DNA of 64,000 bases from Fidelibacterota bacterium (GCA_947476065.1 CANJPG010000002.1:22799-86798); one strand, 5' to 3'; positions 34,480 through 43,721 are shown, numbered from the stretch's first letter. Numbers and translations: made by a program. Notes: a model not told the origin generated them from the sequence alone.

Positions 34480-35412
34480 ATGCCATTCAAAATGGCTCTC
34501 TTCGGTGCGGGAAAGTGGGCCAGGAATATTGCGCGCGCATTGACCGAACGCGGCGACGTTCACATCGAGGCTGCGCTGGTACGCGATCCGAGCAAGCCGC
34601 GTGATTGGCTCCACGGCACGCCGGTTTATACCGACCCTTCAGCTTTGCTGCGCAAACATGCCTGCGACGGGGCCGTCATCTGCACGCCGCCAGCGACCCA
34701 TTCTGATTTTTGCATTACCGCGCTGGAACACGGCTTGCCCTGTTTTTTGGAAAAGCCGGCCACCCTTTCCCTAGCAGAAATGAAACGCATTGAAACCGCT
34801 GCGATGCGGGCCGGCTTGCCGGTGGTGGTCGACTACATCCATCTGCACAGCGTGCCCTTCCAACGTCTGGTGGAGGAAACACAGCGACGGGGTCGGCCCG
34901 TGAAAGTCATTGCACTGGCAGGCAATAAAGAGGCCGCCGTGCGCGACTGCTCCATCCTATGGGATTGGGGCGCCCACGATATTGCCATGGCCGTCGCCTG
35001 CCTCGGTGGGGTTGGCGCCGTACCGCACCAGGTGGACGCCTGGCCGGCTCATACCGCCGCCTTTGACAGCATACGCTTACGCTTGGATTGGGCCGGTATA
35101 CCTGTTCATTTCAGGTTTTCTCAGGAATTGCCCCGTAAGGCGCGGGCTTTTTGCGTCCAGTTCCAGGAAGAGGTCTTCCTCTACACCGACCGGCCGGTAC
35201 ATACACTCACCCGGTGGCCACGCGGCGCGGCCGGGCGCTATCGCAAGGCGTCTGGCGAGGTGCTGGTGCAGGGCGGGGTCAATCCTTTGCATGCCGCATT
35301 GGATTCGTTCATCAACAAGGCTAGAAAGCGGGCTGTTGTCAGGGATGATCTATCGTCATCGGTCGAGGTTACGCGTATCCTCGAACTGTGCGACCGGCAG
35401 CTAGCCATTTAA
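34480..35412 (+). CDS. Gfo/Idh/MocA-family oxidoreductase
   Basis: A 310-residue NAD(P)-dependent oxidoreductase. It has the Rossmann motif FGAGKWARNIA (residues 8-18), the family EKP motif at 91-93 (FLEKPATLS) and the catalytic-site pattern WDWGAHDIAM around residue 165, which holds the His of the D-x-x-x-H arrangement. Members in sugar clusters reduce 3- or 4-keto sugars or oxidise C3 hydroxyls. It is expected to act on the product of the C-methyltransferase or the RmlB-like dehydratase, which flank it by 12 bp on each side. Confidence 0.86.
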   Translation: MPFKMALFGAGKWARNIARALTERGDVHIEAALVRDPSKPRDWLHGTPVYTDPSALLRKHACDGAVICTPPATHSDFCITALEHGLPCFLEKPATLSLAEMKRIETAAMRAGLPVVVDYIHLHSVPFQRLVEETQRRGRPVKVIALAGNKEAAVRDCSILWDWGAHDIAMAVACLGGVGAVPHQVDAWPAHTAAFDSIRLRLDWAGIPVHFRFSQELPRKARAFCVQFQEEVFLYTDRPVHTLTRWPRGAAGRYRKASGEVLVQGGVNPLHAALDSFINKARKRAVVRDDLSSSVEVTRILELCDRQLAI

Positions 35413-35424
35413 GAGGGAACGGAC

Positions 35425-36381
35425 GTGAAAATTGTTGTGACAGGCGGAGCCGGGTTCCTCGGCTCGCACCTCGTAGACCTGCTCGCCGAAACCTATCCCA
35501 CGGCGCAGATAGTGGTTTTCGACAAGCTCACTTACGCGGGCGACTTGCGTAATCTGGAAGACGCCGAGAAAAAAGCGAAGGTCGATATTGTCGTCGGCGA
35601 CATCTGCGATCAAAGCCTGTGCCGGCGCACCTTGTCGCGGGCCGATTTGCTGATCCACACCGCCGCCGAAAGCCATGTCGACAATTCGTTCGGAAATTCG
35701 CTTGAGTTCACAACCACCAACGTTCTTGGCACGCACGTGCTGCTGGAAGCCTGCCGATTCGAGAACGTGCCGCGCATTCTGCATGTATCGACCGACGAAG
35801 TGTACGGCGAGATCCCGGTGGGTTCCGCCCACGAAGGCTCGCCGATCGTGCCGACCAACCCTTATTCCGCGAGCAAGGCCGCGGCGGAAATGATCGTCAA
35901 CGGCTATTGGAAGTCTTACAAAGCGCCCATCACGATGGTGCGCGGCAACAACATCTTCGGTATCCGCCAATATCCGGAAAAGATTATTCCGATCTTCATC
36001 ATGAAGCTGATCGCCGGACAGAAGCTGCCCGTGCACGGCAACGGCAAAAACCAGCGCCACTACATCTCAGGCCCCGATGCCGCCGCCGCGATACTGACGG
36101 TCATCAACAAGGGCGACCTCATGACCACCTATAATATCGGCTCGAAAGAGGAATATTCGAACCTCGAGATCGCGGCGATGATCTGCGAACAGTTTGGCTA
36201 TGATCCCAAGGACTGGATCGATTTTGTACCGGATCGTCCCTACAACGACATTCGGTATGGAGTCTCCCTCGACAGAATTTATGGCTTGGGTTGGGCGCCA
36301 AAACGCAACGTGAAAGCCGACCTGCCGGCGATCGTCGCCTGGTACAAGAAGAATGGCTATCGTTACTCCGGCTTCGGCTGA
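35425..36381 (+). CDS. NDP-sugar 4,6-dehydratase, RmlB-like
   Basis: A 318-residue extended SDR from GTG 35425 (AGAGGG ribosome site upstream). It carries GGAGFLGSHLVD, the dehydratase active-site block STDEVYGE (Asp124, Glu125) and Tyr147/Lys151 in YSASK, as well as RGNNIFGIRQYPEKIIP. These are the dTDP-glucose 4,6-dehydratase signatures. It is the second dehydratase of the island, so two different keto-deoxy-sugars may be made. No RmlA-type thymidylyltransferase lies in the window; the donor may be made elsewhere, or the enzyme may use the GDP-heptose made here. Confidence 0.88.
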   Translation: MKIVVTGGAGFLGSHLVDLLAETYPTAQIVVFDKLTYAGDLRNLEDAEKKAKVDIVVGDICDQSLCRRTLSRADLLIHTAAESHVDNSFGNSLEFTTTNVLGTHVLLEACRFENVPRILHVSTDEVYGEIPVGSAHEGSPIVPTNPYSASKAAAEMIVNGYWKSYKAPITMVRGNNIFGIRQYPEKIIPIFIMKLIAGQKLPVHGNGKNQRHYISGPDAAAAILTVINKGDLMTTYNIGSKEEYSNLEIAAMICEQFGYDPKDWIDFVPDRPYNDIRYGVSLDRIYGLGWAPKRNVKADLPAIVAWYKKNGYRYSGFG

Positions 36382-37507
36382 TACGGACCGGACACGCTGC
36401 GTGAACGAGAAACCCTCGCTGAGCGACGCCGCCGCCGCCGCTGACGCAGGCGACATACCCAAGGCCACGAAAATCCTCACTGGATTGCTGGCTCAAACGC
36501 CGCACGATCCCGCCGTTCACTATAACCTCGGCATCATTGCCGCAGCGGCAGGAGATACCGTTCAAGCCGCACGGCATCTCGATGATGCCATTCTCCACGC
36601 CGAACGCGCGTTGCGCGCCGACCCGACCAGCGCGGCCGGCACACTGCTCGCCCGCTATCTCGTTGCCGCAGGCCGGCAGGCGGACGCTGGCCGGTTTTTT
36701 GGGGCGATACGCGAAGACGCACATTACGACCTGTTGATGAGCTACGGGCAGGTCTTCACGCAGCTCGGCCAGCGCGAAAGCGCCATTGCCGCCTATGACG
36801 CCGCTGCCGGGCGGCGGGCCTTGGCCGTTACAAAAAACACATCGCCGCCGGCTGCGTGGGCAAAGCACAGTCCTTTCAGCGCGGAAAACCCAAGTCCCCG
36901 CTACGGCGCGCTGCTGGCACAGTACGAGGCCATGCACGACGCCGGCCGCAGCGATACCCACAGCGAGGGCGCCAAAACCTTCGAAGGCTTTGTCGGATTC
37001 TCAATCATGGCGCCCTATGTCCGCCGCTTTGCGCGGGAGCTCGGCGCACAATCGATGCTCGACTATGGCGGCGGGCGCGGCGCGCAGTATCAGCTGGGTC
37101 CCATCACGCTGGACGATGCGGTCTTCCCCGATCCCAAAGCCTATTTGGGAATAGACCATATCGTCTGTTTCGATCCCGGTTTCACGCGGGCGCTGCCGCC
37201 CGACACCTTGGATCTCGTCATCTGTATTGATGCGCTCGAGCATTGTGACCGCCAGGACCTGCCCTGGATCGTCAGGCAACTGTTCGCCAAGGCGCGATTG
37301 GGCGTATTTGCGAATATCGCGTCGTACCCGGCCGCAAAGATTCTGCCCAATGGTGAAAACGCGCACTGCACGGTGGAAGACTCCCCGTGGTGGATGGCCT
37401 TGTTCGGGACCGTCGCCGAGGATTTCCCCGCGATCAGATACCAGGTAATTGTCTCCAAGGACTTGCGGCAGAACAATCGTACCGTATTCGGAGGCGGCAC
37501 GGCATAG
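36353..37507 (+). CDS. TPR-methyltransferase-like fusion
   Basis: Up to 384 residues. The N-terminal ~140 residues form TPR-like helices (ILTGLLAQTPHDPAVHYNLG, then AARHLDDAILHAERALRAD). The C-terminal part is a class I methyltransferase-like fold with SMLDYGGGRGAQYQLG and LVICIDALEHCDRQDLPWIV. ATG 36353 overlaps the dehydratase gene by 29 bp; GTG 36401 lies 20 bp beyond that stop and is an equally good start. It ends the plus operon. The TPR part may recruit a protein or glycan carrier. The substrate is unknown. Confidence 0.72.
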   Translation: MAIVTPASADTDRTRCVNEKPSLSDAAAAADAGDIPKATKILTGLLAQTPHDPAVHYNLGIIAAAAGDTVQAARHLDDAILHAERALRADPTSAAGTLLARYLVAAGRQADAGRFFGAIREDAHYDLLMSYGQVFTQLGQRESAIAAYDAAAGRRALAVTKNTSPPAAWAKHSPFSAENPSPRYGALLAQYEAMHDAGRSDTHSEGAKTFEGFVGFSIMAPYVRRFARELGAQSMLDYGGGRGAQYQLGPITLDDAVFPDPKAYLGIDHIVCFDPGFTRALPPDTLDLVICIDALEHCDRQDLPWIVRQLFAKARLGVFANIASYPAAKILPNGENAHCTVEDSPWWMALFGTVAEDFPAIRYQVIVSKDLRQNNRTVFGGGTA

Positions 37508-37557
37508 GGCGTGGCCACCCTCTTGACCGCGAGCGCCGCCGGGAGTAGGACAAATAT

Positions 37558-37608
37558 CCGTGGTGATTTGAGACCGGATTGCGGCCACGTTAAAAACCGC
37601 TAAAAGGT
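37558..37608 (+). promoter_or_regulatory. SAM-II riboswitch (metA motif) upstream of metZ
   Basis: The element shows all conserved parts of the alphaproteobacterial SAM-II aptamer. P1 is CGTGG (37559-37563) with CCACG (37585-37589). Between them lie TGATTTG and ACCGGATTGCGG, and TTAAAAACCGCTAAAAGG follows, forming the pseudoknot. SAM binding should lower expression of the methionine gene downstream. An intrinsic terminator lies 11 bases beyond it. Confidence 0.93.
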
Positions 37609-37618
37609 CGAGGGCTGT

Positions 37619-37652
37619 AGCCCCCGTGCCGTATCCGGTCGGGGGCTTTTTT
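37619..37652 (+). terminator. Intrinsic terminator in the metZ leader (riboswitch expression platform)
   Basis: AGCCCCCG (37619-37626) pairs with CGGGGGCT (37640-37647), followed by a run of six T. The 5' arm can instead pair with GGGC at 37612-37615 (GGGC-TGTA-GCCC), so two exclusive folds exist. This suits SAM-controlled attenuation between the aptamer and the metZ start. Confidence 0.85.
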
Positions 37653-37689
37653 ATTTATTGCCTCCGCCCTCTTGAGCAAGGACGACGTC

Positions 37690-38883
37690 ATGAAAGCCGA
37701 TTACGAAACACAACGCGACTGGGCGTTGAACACGCAGCTGGTGCGCGGCGCCACCGAGCGCAGCCAGTTCGAAGAAACCAGTGAAGCCATCTATCTCAAC
37801 TCGGGCTATGTCTACAAAACCGCCGAAGAAGCCGAGAAGGCCTTCAAGAACGAGATCGAACGCTACGTTTATTCACGCTTTCGCAATCCCACCGTGGCGA
37901 TGTTCGAGAAGCGCCTCGCGCTGATCGAAGGCGCCGAAGAGTGCCGCGCCATGGCCAGCGGCATGGCTGCCGTCTACGCCGCACTGGCGTCGCACTTGAG
38001 CACCGGGCAGCGCCTCGTGGCCTCGCGTGCCATTTTTGGATCGTGCCAATATATCTGCGCCGAACTCCTGCCGCGCTTCGGCATCAAAACAGATTTTGTT
38101 GACGGGTCCGACTTGGCCCAGTGGAAAGCAGCGCTTTCAACGCCCGCCGACGCCGTGTTCCTAGAATCGCCGTCCAACCCCGGGCTGGAGATGATCGATC
38201 TGAAGGCGGTATGCGATTTGGCGCACAAGGCCGGCGCCCTGGTGATAGTCGACAACGTTTTCGCCACACCGCTTTTACAGAAGCCGCTGACGTTCGGCGC
38301 CGACGTCGTCGTCTATTCGGCCACCAAGCATATCGACGGTCAGGGCCGTTGCCTGGGCGGCGCCGTGCTGAGCTCGAAACAGTTCATCACCGACAAACTT
38401 ACGCCGTTTATGCGCCACACCGGGCCCAGCCTGTCGCCGTTCAATGCCTGGGTCCTGCTCAAGGGCTTGGAAACGCTCGAACTGCGGGTACAGCGTCATT
38501 GCGAGAACGCCCTCACGGTTGCACGGGCGTTGGAAAAGCAAAAAGGTATTACGCGAATCTTGTACCCCTGGCTGCCCTCGCATCCGCAGCATGCGCTGGC
38601 AAAGGCGCAAATGAGCGCCGGCGGGTCGGTGATTTCGTTCGAGGTGGCCGGCGGCAAGGAGGCCGCCTTCCGCCTGCTGAACCGCCTCAAGATCATCGAC
38701 ATCTCCAACAATCTGGGCGATGCCAAAAGCCTGATTTGCCATCCGGCGACAACCACCCACCAGCGCCTGCCGCCGGAAGAACGCGCTCACCTTGGAATAA
38801 CCGAGGGCTTTTTGCGTCTGTCAGTAGGCCTAGAGAATGTAGATGATTTATTGGCGGACTTGGCGCAAGCCTTCCAGAGTTAA
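37690..38883 (+). CDS. metZ: O-succinylhomoserine sulfhydrylase MetZ
   Basis: A 397-residue PLP enzyme of the Cys/Met metabolism family. The cofactor lysine is Lys213 in YSATKHIDGQGR. Other landmarks are YSRFRNPT, MASGMAAVYAA, ESPSNPGLEMIDL and HPATTTHQRLPPEER. It makes homocysteine from O-succinylhomoserine and sulfide. The start is ATG 37690, with AAGGA 7 bp upstream; TTG 37672 in the same frame is less likely. Control by the SAM-II riboswitch at 37558 agrees with the assignment. Confidence 0.94.
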   Translation: MKADYETQRDWALNTQLVRGATERSQFEETSEAIYLNSGYVYKTAEEAEKAFKNEIERYVYSRFRNPTVAMFEKRLALIEGAEECRAMASGMAAVYAALASHLSTGQRLVASRAIFGSCQYICAELLPRFGIKTDFVDGSDLAQWKAALSTPADAVFLESPSNPGLEMIDLKAVCDLAHKAGALVIVDNVFATPLLQKPLTFGADVVVYSATKHIDGQGRCLGGAVLSSKQFITDKLTPFMRHTGPSLSPFNAWVLLKGLETLELRVQRHCENALTVARALEKQKGITRILYPWLPSHPQHALAKAQMSAGGSVISFEVAGGKEAAFRLLNRLKIIDISNNLGDAKSLICHPATTTHQRLPPEERAHLGITEGFLRLSVGLENVDDLLADLAQAFQS

Positions 38884-38986
38884 GAAAGCCGCGCCGGGGT
38901 CTTTCATACCAACCACCGATGCCTATATGCTTGTGGCCGGGAGCCATTTTGCCTAGTCGTCCAAGCGATGGGAGAGCTTGAACACC

Positions 38987-39379
38987 ATGTACGAAAAAAC
39001 CACGCGCAGCATTAGCGTGTCCGTTAAGCCATTTTACTTGGAAGAGCAGTCTTCGCCCGACGAAGACCGCTTTGTTTGGGCTTATAAGGTAAACATCGCG
39101 AACAGAGGCGCCGAGACGGTTCAGCTTCTGCGCCGTCACTGGCGAATTACCGACAAGTTCGGTCGTCTACAGGAGGTCGAAGGCCCCGGCGTCGTCGGCG
39201 AAACACCGGTGTTGAAGCCCGGCGAGTCTTTTGAATACACCAGCGGCTGCCCGTTAGGCACGCCATCGGGAATCATGGCCGGCACCTATCAAATGACAAC
39301 CACGGGCGGCGAAGCGTTCGACATTGAAATCCCCGCCTTTTCTCTCGACAGTCCCTACGACAAGGCGACTCTGAACTGA
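38987..39379 (+). CDS. apaG: ApaG-domain protein
   Basis: A 130-residue protein from ATG 38987. It shows the ApaG/DUF525 beta-sandwich motifs: VWAYKVNIANRGAETVQLLR, HWRITDKFGRLQEVEGPGVV and TSGCPLGTPSGIMAGTYQM. The family is linked to metal tolerance and Ap4A metabolism in enterobacteria; its biochemical role is not settled. It lies 27 bp before folE on the same strand and may be co-transcribed with it. A TTG at 38978 could add three residues. Confidence 0.93.
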   Translation: MYEKTTRSISVSVKPFYLEEQSSPDEDRFVWAYKVNIANRGAETVQLLRRHWRITDKFGRLQEVEGPGVVGETPVLKPGESFEYTSGCPLGTPSGIMAGTYQMTTTGGEAFDIEIPAFSLDSPYDKATLN

Positions 39380-39406
39380 CGGCAAGCCTGCAAACAGGAT
39401 AAGCCC

Positions 39407-40024
39407 ATGACCTTTGTTCCGGAAAAGCCATCCACGACGAGTAACGGCCGCAGTATCGCCAGGCCGACGCGCGAAGAAGCCGAGAAGGCCGTGCGCACCC
39501 TGATCCTGTGGGCCGGCGACAATCCCGACCGCGAGGGCCTCGGCGGCACACCCGACCGCGTCGTGCGCTCCTATGAGGAGTTCTACGCCGGCTATGCCCA
39601 AGACCCCGTGGAAATTCTGCGCACGACCTTCGAGGAAACCGAAGGCTACGACGAAATGGTCGTCCTGAAAGACATCACCTTCGAGAGTCACTGCGAGCAC
39701 CATATGGTGCCGGTGATCGGCAAAGCCTTTGTGGCCTACCTGCCTGACAAACGCGTCGTCGGCATTTCAAAGCTCGTGCGTGTCGTCGAAGCCTACGCCA
39801 AGCGCCTTCAGATCCAGGAGAAGATGACGGCGCAAATCGCCAATGCCATCAACGACACCCTGCATCCCAAGGGCGTGGCGGTGGTCGTGGAAGGTGAGCA
39901 TCAGTGCATGACCACGCGCGGCGTGCACAAGCCGGGCGTGGGCATGGTGACCTCAACAATGTTGGGCGCCTTCCGCGAGGATGCGTCCACCCGCCGCGAA
40001 TTCCTGGCTATTATCGGCAAGTAG
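39407..40024 (+). CDS. folE: GTP cyclohydrolase I FolE
   Basis: A 205-residue enzyme that converts GTP to dihydroneopterin triphosphate, the first step of folate synthesis. The zinc and active-site residues are visible in [13 protein letters not shown] (Cys and His) and [16 protein letters not shown] (second Cys). [14 protein letters not shown] is also typical. Length and motifs are those of the zinc-dependent type IA enzyme. It is convergent with the exported-protein gene at 40032. Confidence 0.96.
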   Translation: MTFVPEKPSTTSNGRSIARPTREEAEKAVRTLILWAGDNPDREGLGGTPDRVVRSYEEFYAGYAQDPVEILRTTFEETEGYDEMVVLKDITFESHCEHHMVPVIGKAFVAYLPDKRVVGISKLVRVVEAYAKRLQIQEKMTAQIANAINDTLHPKGVAVVVEGEHQCMTTRGVHKPGVGMVTSTMLGAFREDASTRREFLAIIGK

Positions 40025-40031
40025 CTGCGGC

Positions 40032-40634
40032 TTAGCGGATGTATTGCGCCATTACCTGGCGCAGTTGCGGCTGGAATTCTCTGTCCAACGCGTCGAAGGC
40101 CGAAATAATCATTCCACTCCAGACGGCCTGCTTGTCGTCTTCGGTAGCGCCTTCAGTTACAGTTTGCGTGCTCGAAGACTTTCCGCTGGCGGTGGAGATC
40201 ACCCGGCCATTGGGATCAATGAGCGCGAGGTCGAGCTCGAGAGTGGCTGCGTATTCGGCCGCCTGATCCTTGGTGAACCAGCCCTTGATGCCCTTTTTCA
40301 CGGGCAGCAGCTTTTCGACAAGGTCGCCCTTGCGGATGATGATCTGCAAGGTGTTGACGCTATTGCCCGTCAGCATGAAGTGGCTTTTGGCCCAATCGCG
40401 CGCGGCATCTTCGAAGCGGACGTGCGAGCGGTAATTGACGTGCGGATATTCTCGCGGAGGGATGTTTTCGATTTTCACGTCCATCGACGTTGCATCGACA
40501 TTCAACACCGTCTTATTCGCGAAGATCAGTTCGGGCGTGCCTTGCGCAAAGGCCTGGGCGCCTACCGCGCCGGCCAGTGTGAACATCAGCGCGGCAGCGG
40601 TGAAACGCAGTGTCAGGTCACGAAAGCGTGTCAT
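40032..40634 (-). CDS. Exported protein of unknown function
   Basis: A 200-residue protein with a Sec signal peptide (hydrophobic LTLRFTAAALMFTLAGAV; cleavage plausible after AQAFA). The mature part contains ARDWAKSHFMLTGNSVNTLQ and a Lys-rich turn, then DLALIDPNGRVISTASGKSS. It has no cysteine at the cleavage site, so it is probably a soluble periplasmic protein. I do not recognise the family. Its start overlaps the hslO stop by 4 bp (ATGA), so it is the last gene of the argD-argF-hslO operon. Confidence 0.78.
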   Translation of the reverse strand: MTRFRDLTLRFTAAALMFTLAGAVGAQAFAQGTPELIFANKTVLNVDATSMDVKIENIPPREYPHVNYRSHVRFEDAARDWAKSHFMLTGNSVNTLQIIIRKGDLVEKLLPVKKGIKGWFTKDQAAEYAATLELDLALIDPNGRVISTASGKSSSTQTVTEGATEDDKQAVWSGMIISAFDALDREFQPQLRQVMAQYIR

Positions 40635-41617
40635 GGGGATTCACCTTCTTCGGTTTCGGTTCGGCGCTTACGCATGATCGCATCCAGTTCGTCCACATCA
40701 AAAACATAGTCGGTGCGGCAGAACTCGCAGGTCATGTGGACCTTGCCATTCTCGGCGTAGGAACGGACTTCTTCTACCGGAAATGAGGCAAGAATGCGTT
40801 CGCTGCGCTCTTGCGAGCATCGGCAGCCGAAACGAATCGGCCGCCGTGCCTGAGGTATAACGCCGATGGTGATGAAAAGTCGCGTTAACAAACGTTCGGG
40901 CGCCAACGACAAATCCAGCAGCTCCGCGTCCTTGACGCTGCCCATGAGGATTACCGCCGTCCGCCAGTCGTCTTCCAGCTCTTCGCGGGGCGCCAGGCGG
41001 ATGCCGCCGTCATCAGGCATGCGCTGTAGCAAAATTGCCGCCGCTCGCCAGGGCTCGCCTGCGGCCTTTGGCGCGGCGACCGCCACTTTGAGGGCGGACT
41101 CCAGCTGCTCGGACAGGCGGAAATAATGATGGACAGCCTCGGCCAGACTTTCCCCGGCAAGCTCGACAATGCCCTGGTAGCGTTCGGTATCCGGCCCCTG
41201 GTCAACAGTGAAGGCCAGATGACCGCCGGGGCCCAGCAGGTGGGGCACCGTCCCGCCGGACTGCGCCCGCGCGAGTTCGGTGTGAAGCTCGTCGGAGTCG
41301 AATTTAGCCCAGGCCCGCAATTCGCCGCCGCTCGTGATGTCGGCCACCAACGTATGGACCGGGCCCTTGCCCTGCACCTGTAGGGTGAAAACGCCCGTGT
41401 ATTTAAGGCCGCCGGCCAATGCGACTGCGGCCGCCATGGCTTCGGCCAAGAGCGCCGAGACCGGTTCCGGATCGTTGTGGCGTGTCAGGATCTCGCCGAC
41501 GCTGGCCGTCAGGCGCACGAGGCGCCCACGGAAGGCTCCGCCGTTCACAAGGAACGGCAAACACATATCGGCAGCGGGGTCGGCGCCAGGATCGGTAGGC
41601 AGGCCTTCAGCCGACAT
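40631..41617 (-). CDS. hslO: Redox-regulated chaperone Hsp33 (HslO)
   Basis: A 328-residue protein with the Hsp33 N-terminal fold (ARAQSGGTVPHLLGPGGHLA, VDQGPDTERYQGIVEL) and the C-terminal redox switch: CxC in FGCRCSQERSERIL and CxxC in TCEFCRTDYVF. The four cysteines bind zinc when reduced and form disulfides under oxidative stress, activating the chaperone. The ATG at 41617 overlaps the argF stop by one base (TGATG); an upstream GTG at 41629 is possible. Confidence 0.94.
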   Translation of the reverse strand: MSAEGLPTDPGADPAADMCLPFLVNGGAFRGRLVRLTASVGEILTRHNDPEPVSALLAEAMAAAVALAGGLKYTGVFTLQVQGKGPVHTLVADITSGGELRAWAKFDSDELHTELARAQSGGTVPHLLGPGGHLAFTVDQGPDTERYQGIVELAGESLAEAVHHYFRLSEQLESALKVAVAAPKAAGEPWRAAAILLQRMPDDGGIRLAPREELEDDWRTAVILMGSVKDAELLDLSLAPERLLTRLFITIGVIPQARRPIRFGCRCSQERSERILASFPVEEVRSYAENGKVHMTCEFCRTDYVFDVDELDAIMRKRRTETEEGESP

Positions 41618-42534
41618 CAGCTGAGGCACCAGAGCAGCACACCCTTCTGCGCATGCAGGCGGTTCTCAGCCTCGTCCCAGACCACCGACTGCTTGCCTTC
41701 GATGATACTGTCGGTGACTTCCTCGCCGCGGTGCGCCGGGAGGCAATGCATGAACAGCGCATCGGGCTTGGCCAAGGCAAACAGCTCGTCGTTGACCTGA
41801 AACGGAGCGAGTTGCTTATGGCGGCCTGCGGCATCGTCGCCCATGGACACCCAGGTGTCAGTGACAATGCAGTCCGCGCCTTTTACGGCGGCGCGCGGAT
41901 CTGTGGTCACCGTGATCTTGGCGCCCTGACTTTGCGCCCAGGCCACCGCTTTCTTCGACGGCTCGAACCCCACCGGACAGGCCAGGCGCAGCTCAAAGCC
42001 GAACTGGGCTGCCGCGTGGATAAAGCTGGTGGCGACGTTATTGCCGTCGCCGGACCATGCCACGACGGCACCCTTGATCGGGCCCTTGTGCTCTTCGTAG
42101 GTCATGATGTCGGCCATGATCTGGCACGGATGGGATTCATCGGTCAGGCCGTTGATCACCGGCACCGAGGCATACTTGGCCAATTCGTGCAGTTTTTCCG
42201 GGGCCGAGGTGCGCAGCATGATCACATCGACGTAGCGCGACAAGACGCGCGCCGTGTCGGCAATGGACTCGCCGCGGCCCAACTGGGTGTCCTGCGGCGA
42301 CAGCGTGACGGCATTGCCACCCAGCTGCTGAATGCCCACCTGGAACGAGACCCGCGTGCGCGTCGACGGCTTTTCGAACAACATGGCCAACGTACGTCCG
42401 GCCAGGGGCGTATCGGTCGCATCACCCTTCTTGCGCTTGTCCTTCAACGCGGCGGCCGAGGTCAGAATCGCGCGCAGGGTCTCGGGCGGCAGCAGGTGCA
42501 AATCCAGAAAATGTCTCATCGGGACGGTCATCAT
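41617..42534 (-). CDS. argF: Ornithine carbamoyltransferase ArgF
   Basis: A 305-residue enzyme of arginine synthesis that makes citrulline from ornithine and carbamoyl phosphate. The carbamoyl-phosphate loop STRTR (in [12 protein letters not shown]), [18 protein letters not shown] and [12 protein letters not shown] are all present. It lies between argD (11-bp gap) and hslO. Start at ATG 42534, with alternative methionines at 42531 and 42519. Confidence 0.96.
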   Translation of the reverse strand: MMTVPMRHFLDLHLLPPETLRAILTSAAALKDKRKKGDATDTPLAGRTLAMLFEKPSTRTRVSFQVGIQQLGGNAVTLSPQDTQLGRGESIADTARVLSRYVDVIMLRTSAPEKLHELAKYASVPVINGLTDESHPCQIMADIMTYEEHKGPIKGAVVAWSGDGNNVATSFIHAAAQFGFELRLACPVGFEPSKKAVAWAQSQGAKITVTTDPRAAVKGADCIVTDTWVSMGDDAAGRHKQLAPFQVNDELFALAKPDALFMHCLPAHRGEEVTDSIIEGKQSVVWDEAENRLHAQKGVLLWCLS

Positions 42535-42545
42535 GGGCAGCCTTG

Positions 42546-43721
42546 CTACGCGGCCAAGGAAGCTGCGGCGCGGTCGATCATGCCGACGGCGGCATCGACT
42601 TCAGCGTCGGTGATGATCAAGGGCGGCAGCAGGCGAATGACATTGTCGCCGGCGCCCACGGCCAGCAGGCCCTGGTTAAGGAAACGGGCGAGCACGTCAC
42701 CATTGGGCACCTTGCACTTCAGGCCGATCATCAGCCCCTTGCCCCGGATGCATTCGAACACCCGATTGTGTTTGGCGACAACCGGCGTCAGCTTGGACCA
42801 CAGATCGGCGGCCACCGCATTGACGTGCTCGAGGAAACGGGGCTCGAGCATCACGTCCATGACCGCATTGGCGGCGGCCATGGCCAGCGGGTTGCCGCCG
42901 AAGGTCGAGCCGTGGGTGCCGGGAGTCATGAACTTGGCCGCCTTCTCGCTGGCGATGCAGGCGCCAACCGGGAATCCGCCGCCCAGGCCTTTGGCGAGCG
43001 CCATGATATCGGGAGCTATGCCTGACCACTCGTGGGCGAACAATTTGCCCGTCCGGCCGAAGCCGGTCTGAACTTCATCGAAGATCAGCATCAGGCCGTA
43101 TTCGTCGGCCATGGCGCGCAGGCCCTGCATATACTGCGGATCGGCGGGCACGACGCCGCCCTCGCCCTGGATCGGCTCGACGACCACAGCCGCAGTTTGC
43201 GGCGTGATGGCCGCACGGGTTTCATTCAGATTACCGAAGGGCACCTGATCGAAGCCGTCAACGCGCGGCGCAAAGCCGTCAAGGTGCTTTTCCTGTCCGC
43301 CCGCCGAAATCGTCGCCAGCGTGCGACCGTGGAAAGCGCCGCGGGCCGTGATCACGCGGTATTTGTCCTTCGCACCTTGGGCCTGATGATAACGCCGCGC
43401 CATCTTGATGGCGCATTCCATGGCTTCCGCGCCCGAGTTGCAGAAGAAGGCGGTATCGGCGAAAGAGTTGGCCACCAGCCGGGCAGCTAACTTCTCCTGG
43501 CCGGCGACACGGTAGAGATTTGACGTATGCCAGAGCTTCTCGGCCTGGGCCTTTAAGGCCGCCACCAGATGCGGGTGGGCATGACCCAGCGCGCTCACGG
43601 CGATACCCGCGCCGAAGTCGAGGAAGCTGCGTCCGTCTTCGGTGTAGAGCATCGCACCCTGACCCCGTTCGAAGACGAGGTCGGTGCGCGCATATGTCGG
43701 CATCACCGCGGAAATACTCAC
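42546..43721 (-). CDS. argD: Acetylornithine aminotransferase ArgD
   Basis: A 391-residue class III PLP aminotransferase. Visible features are [19 protein letters not shown], the [15 protein letters not shown] block, [19 protein letters not shown] with the ring-stacking Asp, and the Lys-bearing [19 protein letters not shown] 43721, with AAGGGG 8 bp upstream, gives the expected N-terminus ([12 protein letters not shown]); ATG 43703 is the alternative. A longer open frame up to 43808 runs into a terminator hairpin and is rejected. First gene of the argD-argF-hslO operon. Confidence 0.94.
   Translation of the reverse strand: MSISAVMPTYARTDLVFERGQGAMLYTEDGRSFLDFGAGIAVSALGHAHPHLVAALKAQAEKLWHTSNLYRVAGQEKLAARLVANSFADTAFFCNSGAEAMECAIKMARRYHQAQGAKDKYRVITARGAFHGRTLATISAGGQEKHLDGFAPRVDGFDQVPFGNLNETRAAITPQTAAVVVEPIQGEGGVVPADPQYMQGLRAMADEYGLMLIFDEVQTGFGRTGKLFAHEWSGIAPDIMALAKGLGGGFPVGACIASEKAAKFMTPGTHGSTFGGNPLAMAAANAVMDVMLEPRFLEHVNAVAADLWSKLTPVVAKHNRVFECIRGKGLMIGLKCKVPNGDVLARFLNQGLLAVGAGDNVIRLLPPLIITDAEVDAAVGMIDRAAASLAA

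Noticed and set aside
41653..43071. 472-codon plus-strand frame across argF and argD
   Set aside because: It crosses two well-identified minus-strand genes; a shadow.
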